A stretch of DNA of 64,000 bases from Piscinibacter sp047602365 (GCA_047602365.1 JASGHM010000002.1:1302001-1366000); one strand, 5' to 3'. Counted from the first letter of the stretch, positions 7,870 to 16,230 are shown. A program made the numbers and translations. Notes: generated from the letters alone by a model not told the origin.

Positions 7870-9107
7870 GCGACGAGGCAGCCCGCGGCGGGCCCGGCGC
7901 CGGGCCGCCCCAAGCGGGCCCGCGCCCCCCCGGGGGGCCGGTCGGCGTACCCGACGAGCGGGGGGCACACATCCGTTGGGCGCTGCTGAGCGGCAACTTC
8001 GTCATCGGCTGCGGCGTGATGGTGGTGGCCGGCACGCTCAACGACCTGGCCCGCTCGCTGCAAGTGTCGGTGGCGCTGGCCGGCCAGCTGATCACGATCG
8101 GCGCGGTGGTGATGGGCCTGTGTGCGCCGCTGCTGGCCGGCTGGGTGGCCGGCTTCGACCGCCGCCGGCTGCTGGCCTTCGCGCTCGCCTGGTACGCCGC
8201 CGGCCATGCGCTGTCGGCGCTGATGCCCGACTACGCGCTGCTGGCGCCGGTGCGCGCGCTGTGCATGCTCGGCGCCGCCGTGTTCACGCCGCAGGCCGCC
8301 GCCGCGATCGGCCACATGACAGCGCCCGAGCAGCGCGGCCGGGCGATCACCTTCGTCTTCCTCGGCTGGTCGGTGGCGTCGGTGATCGGCATGCCGATCG
8401 CCGCCTGGCTGGGCGAGACCTTCGGCTGGCGCGTGGCCTTCGCTGCCGTGGCGCTGCTGGCGGCCGCTGCCTCCGCCTGGGTCTACGCGGCCATGCCCGA
8501 TGGCGTGAAGCCGGCGGCGCTGTCGCTGGCCGCCTGGCGCGAGGCCCTCACCCACCCGGTGCTGATGGCCATCGTCGCGGTCACCGCGCTGCAGAGCGCC
8601 GGCCAGTTCACGTTGTTCTCCTACATGGCGCCGTACTACCGCCAAGTGCTGGCCGCCACGCCGGCGCAGATCAGCGGCCTGTTCTTCTGGTTCGGCCTGT
8701 TCGGCCTGATCGGCAACGTGCTGCTGACGCGCAACATCGACCGCCTCGGCGCGGCGCGCTGCGTCGCGCTGGCATTGGCATCGACCACGCTGTCGCTGCT
8801 GGCCTGGCCGCTGGCGGCAGGCTTCGCCAGCATGGCCGTCGTGCTGGTGCCCTGGGCACTGGGCTGCTTCTCGACCAACTCGGCCCAGCAGGCACGGCTG
8901 GGCCTGGCCGCGCCGCTGCTGGCGCCGGCGCTGATGGCGCTGAACACCTCGGCCATCTACCTCGGCCAGGCGGTCGGTGCGGCCAGCGGTGGCGTGCTGC
9001 TGGCGCACTCGGGCTTCGCCTGGCTGAACGGCGTCGGCGTGCTGTGGATGCTGGTGGCGATGGCGCTCAGCGCCTGGGCCGCGGCGCGTGCGCGAAGGCC
9101 TGCATGA
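7866..9107 (+). CDS. MFS transporter with repeat-encoded N-terminus
   Basis: A 413-residue major facilitator protein (AraJ-like drug or sugar efflux group) with about twelve membrane segments. The A-motif region reads GWVAGFDRRRLL, and a second conserved block is PEQRGRAITFVFLGWSVASVIGMP. The first membrane segment begins at residue 38. Residues 2-35 are Gly/Pro/Ala/Arg-rich and are encoded by a dispersed repeat (7867-7970), so they are probably not part of the ancestral protein. The ATG overlaps the previous stop (ATGA). At the place where another repeat copy has its downstream gene's ATG (41503), this gene has ATC (7971, in frame), so translation must start at 7866 or use a rare codon. Confidence 0.88.
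   Translation: MSDEAARGGPGAGPPQAGPRPPGGPVGVPDERGAHIRWALLSGNFVIGCGVMVVAGTLNDLARSLQVSVALAGQLITIGAVVMGLCAPLLAGWVAGFDRRRLLAFALAWYAAGHALSALMPDYALLAPVRALCMLGAAVFTPQAAAAIGHMTAPEQRGRAITFVFLGWSVASVIGMPIAAWLGETFGWRVAFAAVALLAAAASAWVYAAMPDGVKPAALSLAAWREALTHPVLMAIVAVTALQSAGQFTLFSYMAPYYRQVLAATPAQISGLFFWFGLFGLIGNVLLTRNIDRLGAARCVALALASTTLSLLAWPLAAGFASMAVVLVPWALGCFSTNSAQQARLGLAAPLLAPALMALNTSAIYLGQAVGAASGGVLLAHSGFAWLNGVGVLWMLVAMALSAWAAARARRPA
7867..7970 (+). repeat. Stop-anchored structured repeat, family 1, copy A
   Basis: Begins at the TGA stop of the dehydrogenase gene. Stem 1 is GCGGGCCC (7888-7895) with GGGCCCGC (7916-7923), enclosing the conserved loop GCGCCGGGCCGCCCCAAGC. Stem 2 is a C6/G6 hairpin at 7925-7937, and stem 3 is GTCGG/CCGAC (7941-7955). 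The element is read in frame as the N-terminus of the MFS protein. Copies B and C are at 18846 and 41415. Confidence 0.75.
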
Positions 9108-9664
9108 TCGACACCCTCACCCCACGGTCGCCGGCCGAGCTGTTCTTCGCCTTCAACCGCCTCGCGCTGCAAGGTTTCGGCGGTGTGCTGGCGGTGGCCC
9201 AGGTCGAGCTGGTCGAGCGGCGCCGCTGGCTGTCGCGCGAGGAGTTCGTCGAGCTGCTCTCGGCCAGCCAGGTGCTGCCCGGGCCGAACATCGTCAACCT
9301 GTCGCTGATGCTGGGCGACCGCTGGTTCGGCTGGCGCGGCGCCGCTGCGGCGATCGGCGGGCTGACGCTGGTGCCGCTGGCCATCGTGATGGCGCTGACG
9401 CTGGTCTACGACCGATTCTCCGACCTGCCGGCGGTGGCCGGCGCGCTGCGCGGCATGGGCGCCGTGGCCGCCGGGCTGGTGATGGTCACCGCGCTGAAGC
9501 TGGTCGGCACGCTGCGCAGCAACCGCCTCGGGCGCTGGTGGTGCCTGGTCGTCGCGGCGGCCACCTTCGCGGCGATCGCGCTGGCGCGGCTGCCGCTGGT
9601 GGCGGTGATCACGACGATCGGCCCGCTGGCCTGCGCGCTGGCCTGGTGGAGGCTGCGGCCATGA
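9104..9664 (+). CDS. Chromate transporter, N-terminal-type half (ChrA)
   Basis: A 186-residue short-chain CHR family protein, with the conserved FNRLALQGFGGVLA and SQVLPGPNIVNLSLMLGDRWFGWRGA blocks at the N-terminus and several hydrophobic segments after it. Full-size ChrA proteins fuse two such halves; here each half is a separate gene and the two probably assemble as a heterodimer in the inner membrane. Chromate or sulfate are the known ligands of the family, but many short CHR proteins have unknown substrates. It overlaps the MFS stop and the next chrA start by four bases each. Confidence 0.9.
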   Translation: MIDTLTPRSPAELFFAFNRLALQGFGGVLAVAQVELVERRRWLSREEFVELLSASQVLPGPNIVNLSLMLGDRWFGWRGAAAAIGGLTLVPLAIVMALTLVYDRFSDLPAVAGALRGMGAVAAGLVMVTALKLVGTLRSNRLGRWWCLVVAAATFAAIALARLPLVAVITTIGPLACALAWWRLRP

Positions 9665-10209
9665 ACGGGCTGAGCCTCGCCGACCTGCTGGGCCTGTGCG
9701 GCCACTTCATGCTGCTCAGCCTGCTGGCGGTGGGCGGCGCGATCACCACCGCGTCGGACATGCACCGCTACGTCGTCACCGAACACGGCTGGATCAGCGA
9801 CGCGCAGTTCACCAGCTCGATCGCGATCGCCCAGGCGGCACCGGGGCCGAACGTGCTGTTCGTCGCGGTGATCGGCTGGAACGTCGCCGGCGCGGCCGGC
9901 GCGCTGGCCACGCTGGTCGGCACCATGCTGCCGTCGACGCTGCTGGTGCTGGCGGTGTCACGCTGGGCGGCGCAGCGCCGCGAGAGCCGCGGCGTGCGCG
10001 CCTTCGTCACCGGCATGGCGCCGCTGACGCTGGGCCTGCTGCTGGCCACCGGCTGGGTGCTCGCCGAGCCCTTCGTGCGGGTGCCGGCGCAGCGCTGGGG
10101 CGCGCTGGCGCTGATCGGCATCTCGATCGCCGTGATGCTGTGCAGCAAGCTCAGCCCGATGTGGCTGGTGGCGCTCGGCGCCGTGGTCGGCGCGGCGGGC
10201 GGGATCTAG
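9661..10209 (+). CDS. Chromate transporter, second half (ChrA)
   Basis: The 182-residue partner of the preceding gene. It contains LLSLLAVGGAITTASDMHRYVV and the second CHR signature SIAIAQAAPGPNVLFVAVIGWNVAGAAGA, then hydrophobic helices to the end. It is the last gene of the operon and starts at the ATG that overlaps the first half's stop. The four ATGA junctions (dehydrogenase-MFS-ChrA-ChrA) suggest balanced co-translation. Confidence 0.9.
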   Translation: MNGLSLADLLGLCGHFMLLSLLAVGGAITTASDMHRYVVTEHGWISDAQFTSSIAIAQAAPGPNVLFVAVIGWNVAGAAGALATLVGTMLPSTLLVLAVSRWAAQRRESRGVRAFVTGMAPLTLGLLLATGWVLAEPFVRVPAQRWGALALIGISIAVMLCSKLSPMWLVALGAVVGAAGGI

Positions 10210-10216
10210 CGCAGGT

Positions 10217-10666
10217 TCAGGCGAGCGCGCGGTCGAGCAGTTCGGGCAGGCCCGCCAGCTCCTCGGCCACCGGGGCCGGCAGGCCGTCCCAGCCGGAGTC
10301 CAGCGACTGCGGGACCAGCACGTCGGCGCCGCCATCGGCGGTGCGCCGAACCTGCACGCTCAGCGGCACATCGGGCGCCGAGTCGGCCGATTCCATCAGC
10401 ACCGGCGTGCCGCCGACGCTGGACGCCAGCACGATCAGCGAGCCCTGCGGGCCGATCCGTGCGATCACCTCGTGGCCATGCGCACGCGCGGCCTGCTCGA
10501 TGCGCTGCATCGTCTCCTGGACGCTGTACGGACTGTGGCGCAGCACGCGCATCGAACCGGCGAGGCGCTCGTCGTCGAGCACGTCGCGACCGACGCAGAG
10601 GGAGGCCATCACGACCGCGAGACTGCCGGTCATCCAGAGGCGGAAGGGAGTGCGCAGCGTCTTCAT
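10217..10666 (-). CDS. Exported DUF302-like protein
   Basis: A 149-residue protein with an N-terminal signal or anchor segment (residues 8-25). A DUF302-like core follows: YSVQETMQRIEQAARAHGHE, then VIARIG, then GGTPVLMESADSAPDVPLSVQVR. The blocks match the DUF302 pattern (S-x-E-T-x4-E, GTP-x-LM, D-x-PL), but the sequence is diverged. A lipobox is not convincing (ASLC has Leu before Cys). It ends 8 bases from the convergent chrA gene. Role unknown; likely periplasmic. Confidence 0.65.
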   Translation of the reverse strand: MKTLRTPFRLWMTGSLAVVMASLCVGRDVLDDERLAGSMRVLRHSPYSVQETMQRIEQAARAHGHEVIARIGPQGSLIVLASSVGGTPVLMESADSAPDVPLSVQVRRTADGGADVLVPQSLDSGWDGLPAPVAEELAGLPELLDRALA

Positions 10667-10772
10667 CCGTACACCCTAACCGCCGCAGGTGTCAGCTGCA
10701 AGGCATGCGGCGCTTCATCGTGTAAAGAATCGAAAGGCGCGACCTGAGGCCGGTCAAGGCGACGTCAGCCCT

Positions 10773-11399
10773 TCACTTGGTGCCGAAGATCTTGTCGCCC
10801 GCGTCACCGAGGCCGGGGATGATGTAGCCCAGCTCGTTGAGGTGGCTGTCCACGGAAGCGGTCCAGCAGCGCACGTCGGGATGGGCCTTCTGCAGTGCAG
10901 CAATGCCTTCGGGCGCAGCCACCAGCACCAGGGCACGCACGTCCTTGCAGCCACGGCTCTTCAGCAGATCGATGGTCGCGATCATCGAGCCGGCGGTGGC
11001 CAGCATCGGGTCGACGATCAGCGCGGTGCGCTCGTCGAGGTGGCCGACGAACTTCTCGAAGTAGTGCTCGGGCTGCAGCGTCTCATGGTTGCGCGACAGC
11101 CCGACCACGCTGACCTTGGCGCTGGGGATCATGTCGAGCACACCATCGAGCATGCCCAGGCCGGCCCGCAGGATGGGCACCACGGTGACCTTGCGGCCGG
11201 CGATGCGCTGCACCTCGGTCGGGCCGCTCCAGCAGTCGATGGTGGTGGCCTCGAGCGGGAAGTCGGCCGTGGCCTCGTAGGCCAGCAGCCGCGCCAGTTC
11301 GTGGGTCAGCTCGCGGAACTTCTTGGTCGAGATGTCGGACTCGCGCAGCAGCCCGACCTTGTGCTTGACCAAAGGGTGGCGGACGTCGATGACAGGCAT
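10773..11399 (-). CDS. upp: Uracil phosphoribosyltransferase
   Basis: A 208-residue enzyme of pyrimidine salvage that makes UMP from uracil and PRPP in the cytoplasm. Full-length match to bacterial Upp, including VPILRAGLGMLDG, the PRPP-binding loop ALIVDPMLATAGSM and the C-terminal uracil-binding YIIPGLGDAGDKIFGTK. Monocistronic in appearance, with about 60-110 bases of non-coding DNA on either side. Confidence 0.97.
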   Translation of the reverse strand: MPVIDVRHPLVKHKVGLLRESDISTKKFRELTHELARLLAYEATADFPLEATTIDCWSGPTEVQRIAGRKVTVVPILRAGLGMLDGVLDMIPSAKVSVVGLSRNHETLQPEHYFEKFVGHLDERTALIVDPMLATAGSMIATIDLLKSRGCKDVRALVLVAAPEGIAALQKAHPDVRCWTASVDSHLNELGYIIPGLGDAGDKIFGTK

Positions 11400-11461
11400 G
11401 GCGCGGCGGTGAGTCGTTGGATGGCCGCAGTCTAGCGGCCGGCCGCTTCATGCGCCGCTGC

Positions 11462-12232
11462 TCAGGCGAACAGCCGCGGCAGCAGCTGCGCCGCGGTGCC
11501 GCGCAGCAGCAGATGGGCCTGGTCGTCGATCTCGCTCGGATGCGGATTGAGGATCGCGACGAAGGCACCGCCGCGCCGTGCCTGCGCGGCCAGCCCGGCC
11601 GCCGGCCACACCGCGCCGGAGGTGCCGACCACCAGCATCAGCTCGGCGGCGCGGGCGGCACGCTCGGCCGCGTCGATCGCGCCGGGCGGCAGCATCTCGC
11701 CGAACCAGACCACGCCCGGTCGCACCCGGTTGCCGCAGTCGGCGCAGCGCGGCGGACGGCCCGGCACGGCCGACGCGGCATCGCAGCCGGGCGTGCGCGC
11801 GCAGCGGTCGATCCAGCGGTCCGCGAGGATGTCGCCGTGCAGGCGGATGGTCTCGACGTTGCCGGCACGCTGGTGCAGGTCGTCGACGTTCTGCGTGACC
11901 ACCGTCAGCACGCCGGGGCGGCGGCGGGCGAACTCGCCGAACGCGAGGTGGCCGGCATTCGGCGTGGCGGCGCGCACGCCCTCGCGGCGCTCGGCGTACC
12001 AGTCCCACACCAGCGGCGGGTCGGCGCGGAAGCCCTCCTCGCTGGCCAGCCGGGCCGGGTCGAAGCGCGCCCACAGGCCGCTCAGGGCGTCGCGGAAGGT
12101 GGCAATGCCGCTCTCGGCCGACATGCCGGCGCCGGTCAGCACGACGATGCGCGACGCATCGGCGATGCGCACTCGCAGCGCGGCCAGTTCGGCGGCGCTG
12201 CCGTTCGTCCAGTTCGCTTCGGAAGCAGGCAT
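11462..12232 (-). CDS. NAD-dependent protein deacylase (sirtuin)
   Basis: A 256-residue Sir2 family enzyme that removes acyl groups from lysine using NAD. The NAD motif GAGMSAESGIATFRD lies at residues 34-48, TQNVDDLH at 113-120, and the catalytic His is H132 (RLHGD). Zinc ligands are probably C144, C150, C163 and C166; the first pair has five residues between the cysteines instead of the usual two. Y79 and R82 in WDWYAERR match the Tyr-x-x-Arg signature of SIRT5/CobB-type desuccinylases, so negatively charged acyl groups may be its substrates. It is divergent from the RTX gene, with 69 bases between the starts. Confidence 0.92.
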   Translation of the reverse strand: MPASEANWTNGSAAELAALRVRIADASRIVVLTGAGMSAESGIATFRDALSGLWARFDPARLASEEGFRADPPLVWDWYAERREGVRAATPNAGHLAFGEFARRRPGVLTVVTQNVDDLHQRAGNVETIRLHGDILADRWIDRCARTPGCDAASAVPGRPPRCADCGNRVRPGVVWFGEMLPPGAIDAAERAARAAELMLVVGTSGAVWPAAGLAAQARRGGAFVAILNPHPSEIDDQAHLLLRGTAAQLLPRLFA

Positions 12233-12301
12233 TGCGGATTCTCCGGAACAGGCGGAGTATCGGTCGCATCGCCGCCCGCCACGGTGGCGTGGGAGAGTGT
12301 C

Positions 12302-13444
12302 ATGGCCCAGGTCACCGCCCACACCGCGCTCGAGATCACCACGATCGACTTCAGCGGCGACTGGCTCAACCCGGCCAACAGCATCGTGCTGCGCGACAAC
12401 GTCAATGTCGCCAGCGCCCAGGGCCGCGTCTACGAAGACGAGCTGCGTGTCACCATCGGCGAGGAGCCGCGCTGGAACGACCACTGGTGCGGCACCGGCC
12501 TGGCGTTCAACCCGACGACGCGCGCCATCACCGCCGGCACGCTGACCGGCTTCTTCGCGACCGATTTCAACGGCAGCAGCCATGTCGAGCAGTTCGCCGT
12601 CGAAGGCATCTCCTACAGCGCGGTGGCGTTCTACAACGCGATGGTCAGCGCGACGGCGGCCGACGACCTGGCGATGGTGCGCAGCTTCTTCGCCGGCAAC
12701 GACACCTTCAACCTGTCGCCGGGGGCCGACGACGTCTGGGCCTGGACCGGCAACGACACGCTGCGCGGCTTGGCCGGCAACGACACGCTGAACGGCGACG
12801 CCGGCAACGACTGGCTGGATGGCGGCAGCGGCGTCGACACGATGCGCGGCGGCACCGGCAACGACGTCTACGTCGTCGAGCGCAGCACCGACGTGGTCGT
12901 CGAGGCCGCCGCGGCCGGCACGGACACCGTGCGCAGCAGCGTCAGCCGGGCGCTGGGCAGCAACCAGGAGAACCTGGTGCTGACCGGCAGCACGGCGATC
13001 AACGGCTCGGGCAACACACTGGCCAATGCGCTGCTCGGCAACGCCGCGGCCAACACGCTCAACGGCGGCGCAGGCAACGACATCGTCAACGGCGGTGCCG
13101 GCAACGACCGCCTTACCGGCGGCACGGGGCTGGACAGCTTCCGCTTCACGACCGCGCCGAACTCGACTGGGAACGCCGATCGCCTGCTCGACTTCAGCAG
13201 TGCCGACGACCGCCTGCAGTTCGACAACGCCGTCTTCACCGCGCTGGGCGCCGCGGGCGCGCTGCCGGCCACGATGTTCCGCCTCGGCACGACGGCCGCC
13301 GACGCGACCGACCGCATCGTCTACAACCAGGCCAGCGGAGCGCTGTACTACGACGCCGACGGCAGCGGTGCCGGCGCCGCGTTGCTCGTCGCCACGCTGG
13401 TCGCCGGCACGCCGCTGGTGCTCGCCGACGTCTTCGTCATCTAG
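12302..13444 (+). CDS. Small RTX calcium-binding protein
   Basis: A 380-residue protein with hemolysin-type nonapeptide repeats (GGxGxDxxx) in two blocks, residues about 149-190 and 241-280, and a C-terminal region ending in hydrophobic VLADVFVI. The lack of an N-terminal signal and the end-located repeats fit type I secretion, with folding on calcium outside the cell. Residues 1-135 (LEITTIDFSGDW..., DFNGSSHVEQFAVEG) resemble no domain I can name. GGGAGAG at 12291-12297 is the ribosome site. No type I exporter genes are in this window. Its last 8 bases overlap the 3' end of rlmB. Confidence 0.85.
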   Translation: MAQVTAHTALEITTIDFSGDWLNPANSIVLRDNVNVASAQGRVYEDELRVTIGEEPRWNDHWCGTGLAFNPTTRAITAGTLTGFFATDFNGSSHVEQFAVEGISYSAVAFYNAMVSATAADDLAMVRSFFAGNDTFNLSPGADDVWAWTGNDTLRGLAGNDTLNGDAGNDWLDGGSGVDTMRGGTGNDVYVVERSTDVVVEAAAAGTDTVRSSVSRALGSNQENLVLTGSTAINGSGNTLANALLGNAAANTLNGGAGNDIVNGGAGNDRLTGGTGLDSFRFTTAPNSTGNADRLLDFSSADDRLQFDNAVFTALGAAGALPATMFRLGTTAADATDRIVYNQASGALYYDADGSGAGAALLVATLVAGTPLVLADVFVI

Positions 13445-14189
13445 CCGGGGCCTCGCGGCCCTCGCGCTGGCGCAGCGCTTCGTACAGGCAGATGCCCGAG
13501 GCCACCGACACGTTGAGGCTCTCCACCGCGCCCTTCATCGGCAGGCGCACCAGCAGGTCACAGGTCTTGCCGGTCAGCTGGCGCATGCCGCTGCCTTCGG
13601 CGCCGAGCACCAGCGCCACCGGGCCGGCGAGGTCGACGTCGTAGAGCGAGGCCTCGGCCTGGTCGGAGGTGCCGATCACGCGGATGTTGCGTTCCTTCAG
13701 CTCGTTGAGCGTGCGCGCCAGGTTGGTGACCATGAAGTACGGCACCGTCTCGGCCGCGCCGCTGGCCACCTTGGCCACGGTGGCGTTGATGCCCACCGCA
13801 TGGTCCTTGGGTGCGATCACCGCGTGCGCGCCGGCACCGTCGGCCACGCGCAGGCAGGCGCCGAGGTTGTGCGGGTCGGTGATGCCGTCGAGCACCAGCA
13901 GCAGCGGGTCGCCCTCGACCGCGTCGAGCGTGTCGTCGAGCGAATGGCTCATCGCCACCGGCGTGACCCGCGCCACCACGCCCTGGTGGCGATGCGTGCC
14001 GCACAACTGTCTGAGGCGCTCGTCGTCGCTGTCGACGATCTTCGCGCCGGCTTCGCGCACACGCTCGACGAAGCTGCGCATGCGCTGGTCTCGCCGCGTG
14101 GCGTCGACATGCACCTCGATGACCGACTTCGGCGCCGTCTTCAGCCGCACGGTGACGGCATGGAAGCCGAACAGGACTTGTTTGCTCAT
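13437..14189 (-). CDS. rlmB: 23S rRNA (guanosine-2'-O-)-methyltransferase RlmB
   Basis: A 250-residue SPOUT-class enzyme that methylates G2251 of 23S rRNA. The N-terminal L30e-like substrate-binding domain (MSKQVLFGFHAVTVRL) and the C-terminal knotted domain are complete: motif 1 LDGITDPHNLGACLRVADGA, motif 2 VLGAEGSGMR, motif 3 LPMKGAVESLNVSVA. It overlaps the RTX gene tail-to-tail by 8 bases and faces thrH across a 72-base divergent region. Confidence 0.95.
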   Translation of the reverse strand: MSKQVLFGFHAVTVRLKTAPKSVIEVHVDATRRDQRMRSFVERVREAGAKIVDSDDERLRQLCGTHRHQGVVARVTPVAMSHSLDDTLDAVEGDPLLLVLDGITDPHNLGACLRVADGAGAHAVIAPKDHAVGINATVAKVASGAAETVPYFMVTNLARTLNELKERNIRVIGTSDQAEASLYDVDLAGPVALVLGAEGSGMRQLTGKTCDLLVRLPMKGAVESLNVSVASGICLYEALRQREGREAPAR

Positions 14190-14261
14190 GCCGGCATGGT
14201 AGCCGCCGGGCCTCGGGTACGATGCGCGCCGCCCTCACTGCCCTGCGCGGAGCCTCGTCCC

Positions 14262-14879
14262 ATGCAAATGATCTGCCTCGATCTCGAAGGCGTGCTCGTG
14301 CCCGAGATCTGGATCGCGTTTTCCAAGCGCACCGGCATCACCGAACTGTCGCGCACCACGCGCGACGAGCCCGACTACGACAAGCTGATGCGCTACCGCA
14401 TCGACCTGTTGAAGAAACACGGCCTGAAGCTGGCCGACATCCAGGACGTGATCGCCGGCATGGGGCCGATGGAAGGCGCGAAGGACTTCCTCGACGACCT
14501 GCGCAGCCGCTACCAGGTGCTGATCCTGTCGGACACCTTCTACGAATTCGCCCAGCCGCTGATGCGCCAACTCGGCTGGCCGACGCTGCTGTGCCACAAG
14601 CTCGAGGTCGACGAGCAGGGCTTCGTCACCCGCCACGTGCTGCGTCTGCCGGACCAGAAGCGCCACGCGGTCAATGCACTGCGCCTGCTGAACTTCCAGG
14701 TCATCGCCGCCGGCGACTCGTACAACGACACCGGCATGCTGCTATCAGCGCATGCCGGCTTCTTCATCCACCCGCCGGAATCCATCGTCGCGCAGTTCCC
14801 GCAGTTCCCGGTCACGCGCAGCTATGCCGAGCTGAAGGTGCAGATCGACCAGGCCGCCGCGCGGCTGCGCGGCGGCTGA
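14262..14879 (+). CDS. thrH: Bifunctional phosphoserine phosphatase/homoserine phosphotransferase
   Basis: A 205-residue HAD-superfamily enzyme of the ThrH type. Motif I is DLEGVLVPE, in which the nucleophile D is followed by LE where most HAD enzymes have a D-x-D pair; motif II is LILSDTFYEF; and motif IV is AAGDSYNDTGML. ThrH of Pseudomonas dephosphorylates phosphoserine and can transfer the phosphate to homoserine. The length and the sequence TGITELSRTTRDEPDYDKLM match that family well. A TACGAT -10-like element occurs about 40 bases upstream. Confidence 0.9.
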   Translation: MQMICLDLEGVLVPEIWIAFSKRTGITELSRTTRDEPDYDKLMRYRIDLLKKHGLKLADIQDVIAGMGPMEGAKDFLDDLRSRYQVLILSDTFYEFAQPLMRQLGWPTLLCHKLEVDEQGFVTRHVLRLPDQKRHAVNALRLLNFQVIAAGDSYNDTGMLLSAHAGFFIHPPESIVAQFPQFPVTRSYAELKVQIDQAAARLRGG

Positions 14880-14898
14880 TGAGCCCGGGCGTGGTGCT

Positions 14899-16137
14899 TC
14901 AGCGGCGCCCGCGCGGCGCGCAGATGTCGCGCACCAGGCAGCGGGCGTAGCCCGGGTCGGTCTTGAGCAGGAACTGCACGCGGGCGGCCGAGGCATCGTC
15001 GGCGAAGTCGGCGAACACGCCGTCCACGCCCAGCTCGTAGAACGCCAGGTATTCGGCGGCCGGGCTGCCGGCGTAGTCGGCCGCCAGGCGGCGCTGCTCG
15101 CTTCGGAAGGTGTAGGCGTGCACCAGCAGGCCGGCGGCATGGGCGCGCTGCACCAGGTCGGTCGGCGGCAGCAGCTTGCGGTCGGCCTCGTTGACCAGGC
15201 CGTCGCCGTTGATGTCGGAACAGGCGCCATTGACCAGCGTGCAGGCCGAGCTGCGGATGTAGGGCTTCCACGGGCCGATGCCATCGGCATAGCTCGCCAC
15301 CTCGGCCAGGCCGGCCGGCGTCAGCAGGTCGCTGAACAGCCCCGCGCGGCCGCTGACCACCCAGTCGTAGGGCTTGTCGTAGGGCTTGGCGTAGGAGATC
15401 GAACCGTCGGGCCGCACGTCGTCGGCGTCGACCAGCTGGATCAGCGGCAGCGGCGTGCGCGAACGCAGGTAGCGCAGGTTGGCGGTCTCGAAGGACTGGA
15501 TGAACACCGGCGCGCCCTTGCGGTTCCAGCCGGCGCGCGTCAGCACCGCCAGCAGGCGGTCTTCCAGCGCCAGGCCGAGCTGCTGGTGGTAGGTCGGGTG
15601 CTTGGTCTCGGGATAGATGCCGATGCGCTTGCCCTTCTCGGCCGACTTGCGCTTCACGAACTCGATGATCTCGACCAGCGTCGGGATCTGGAACTTGCCG
15701 TCGAAGGCGGTGCCGCGCTCGGGCAGCGGCTGGATCGCGCGCAGCTGCTTGATCTCGGCCAGCGTGAAGTCGGAGGCGAAGAAGCCGGTCTCGGGCACGC
15801 CGTCGAGCAGCACCGTGCGCTGGCGCCCGGCGAACTGCGGCAGGTTCTTGACGTTGGTGGTGTTGATCAGGTTCGGCTCGTGGCGGGCGATCAGGTGGCC
15901 GTCCTTGGTGGCGACCAGGTCGGGCTCGACGTAGTCGGCGCCGAGCTCGATGCCCAGCGCGTAGGCCTCCAGCGTGTGTTCGGGCAGGTAGCCGTTGCCG
16001 CCACCGCGGTGGCCGATGACCAGCGGGCCGCGCGGCGCATCGTGGTCGTCGTCGTTGCCGTGGCCGAAGCTCAGGCCGGTGGAAAGGGCCAGCGCACAGG
16101 CCAGCAAGCCCGCATGCCAGCGGACAGTGATCTTCAT
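14899..16137 (-). CDS. Exported glycerophosphodiester phosphodiesterase with EF-hand loop
   Basis: A 412-residue periplasmic GlpQ-type enzyme that hydrolyses glycerophosphodiesters to glycerol-3-phosphate and an alcohol. A signal peptide (MKITVRWHAGLLACALALS) precedes the core. Catalytic and metal residues are in VIGHRGGGNGYLPEHTLEAY (HR...E), DYVEPDLVATKDGHLIARHE (E-x-D, H) and the YPETKHP segment. A 12-residue EF-hand/dockerin-like loop, DINGDGLVNEAD (residues 308-319), follows a CTLVNGAC cysteine pair inside the barrel and probably binds a second calcium. Two adjacent ATGs exist (16140, 16137); 16137 has the better distance (7 bases) from AGGAG. Confidence 0.92.
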   Translation of the reverse strand: MKITVRWHAGLLACALALSTGLSFGHGNDDDHDAPRGPLVIGHRGGGNGYLPEHTLEAYALGIELGADYVEPDLVATKDGHLIARHEPNLINTTNVKNLPQFAGRQRTVLLDGVPETGFFASDFTLAEIKQLRAIQPLPERGTAFDGKFQIPTLVEIIEFVKRKSAEKGKRIGIYPETKHPTYHQQLGLALEDRLLAVLTRAGWNRKGAPVFIQSFETANLRYLRSRTPLPLIQLVDADDVRPDGSISYAKPYDKPYDWVVSGRAGLFSDLLTPAGLAEVASYADGIGPWKPYIRSSACTLVNGACSDINGDGLVNEADRKLLPPTDLVQRAHAAGLLVHAYTFRSEQRRLAADYAGSPAAEYLAFYELGVDGVFADFADDASAARVQFLLKTDPGYARCLVRDICAPRGRR

Positions 16138-16230
16138 CATGGGTCTCCTCGATGGGTCCGGTGCGATCCGCCCGGACGTTGTCACTCTAGGTCGGTGGCG
16201 TGACAGCGCCTTGACATCGAGGACGACGCT

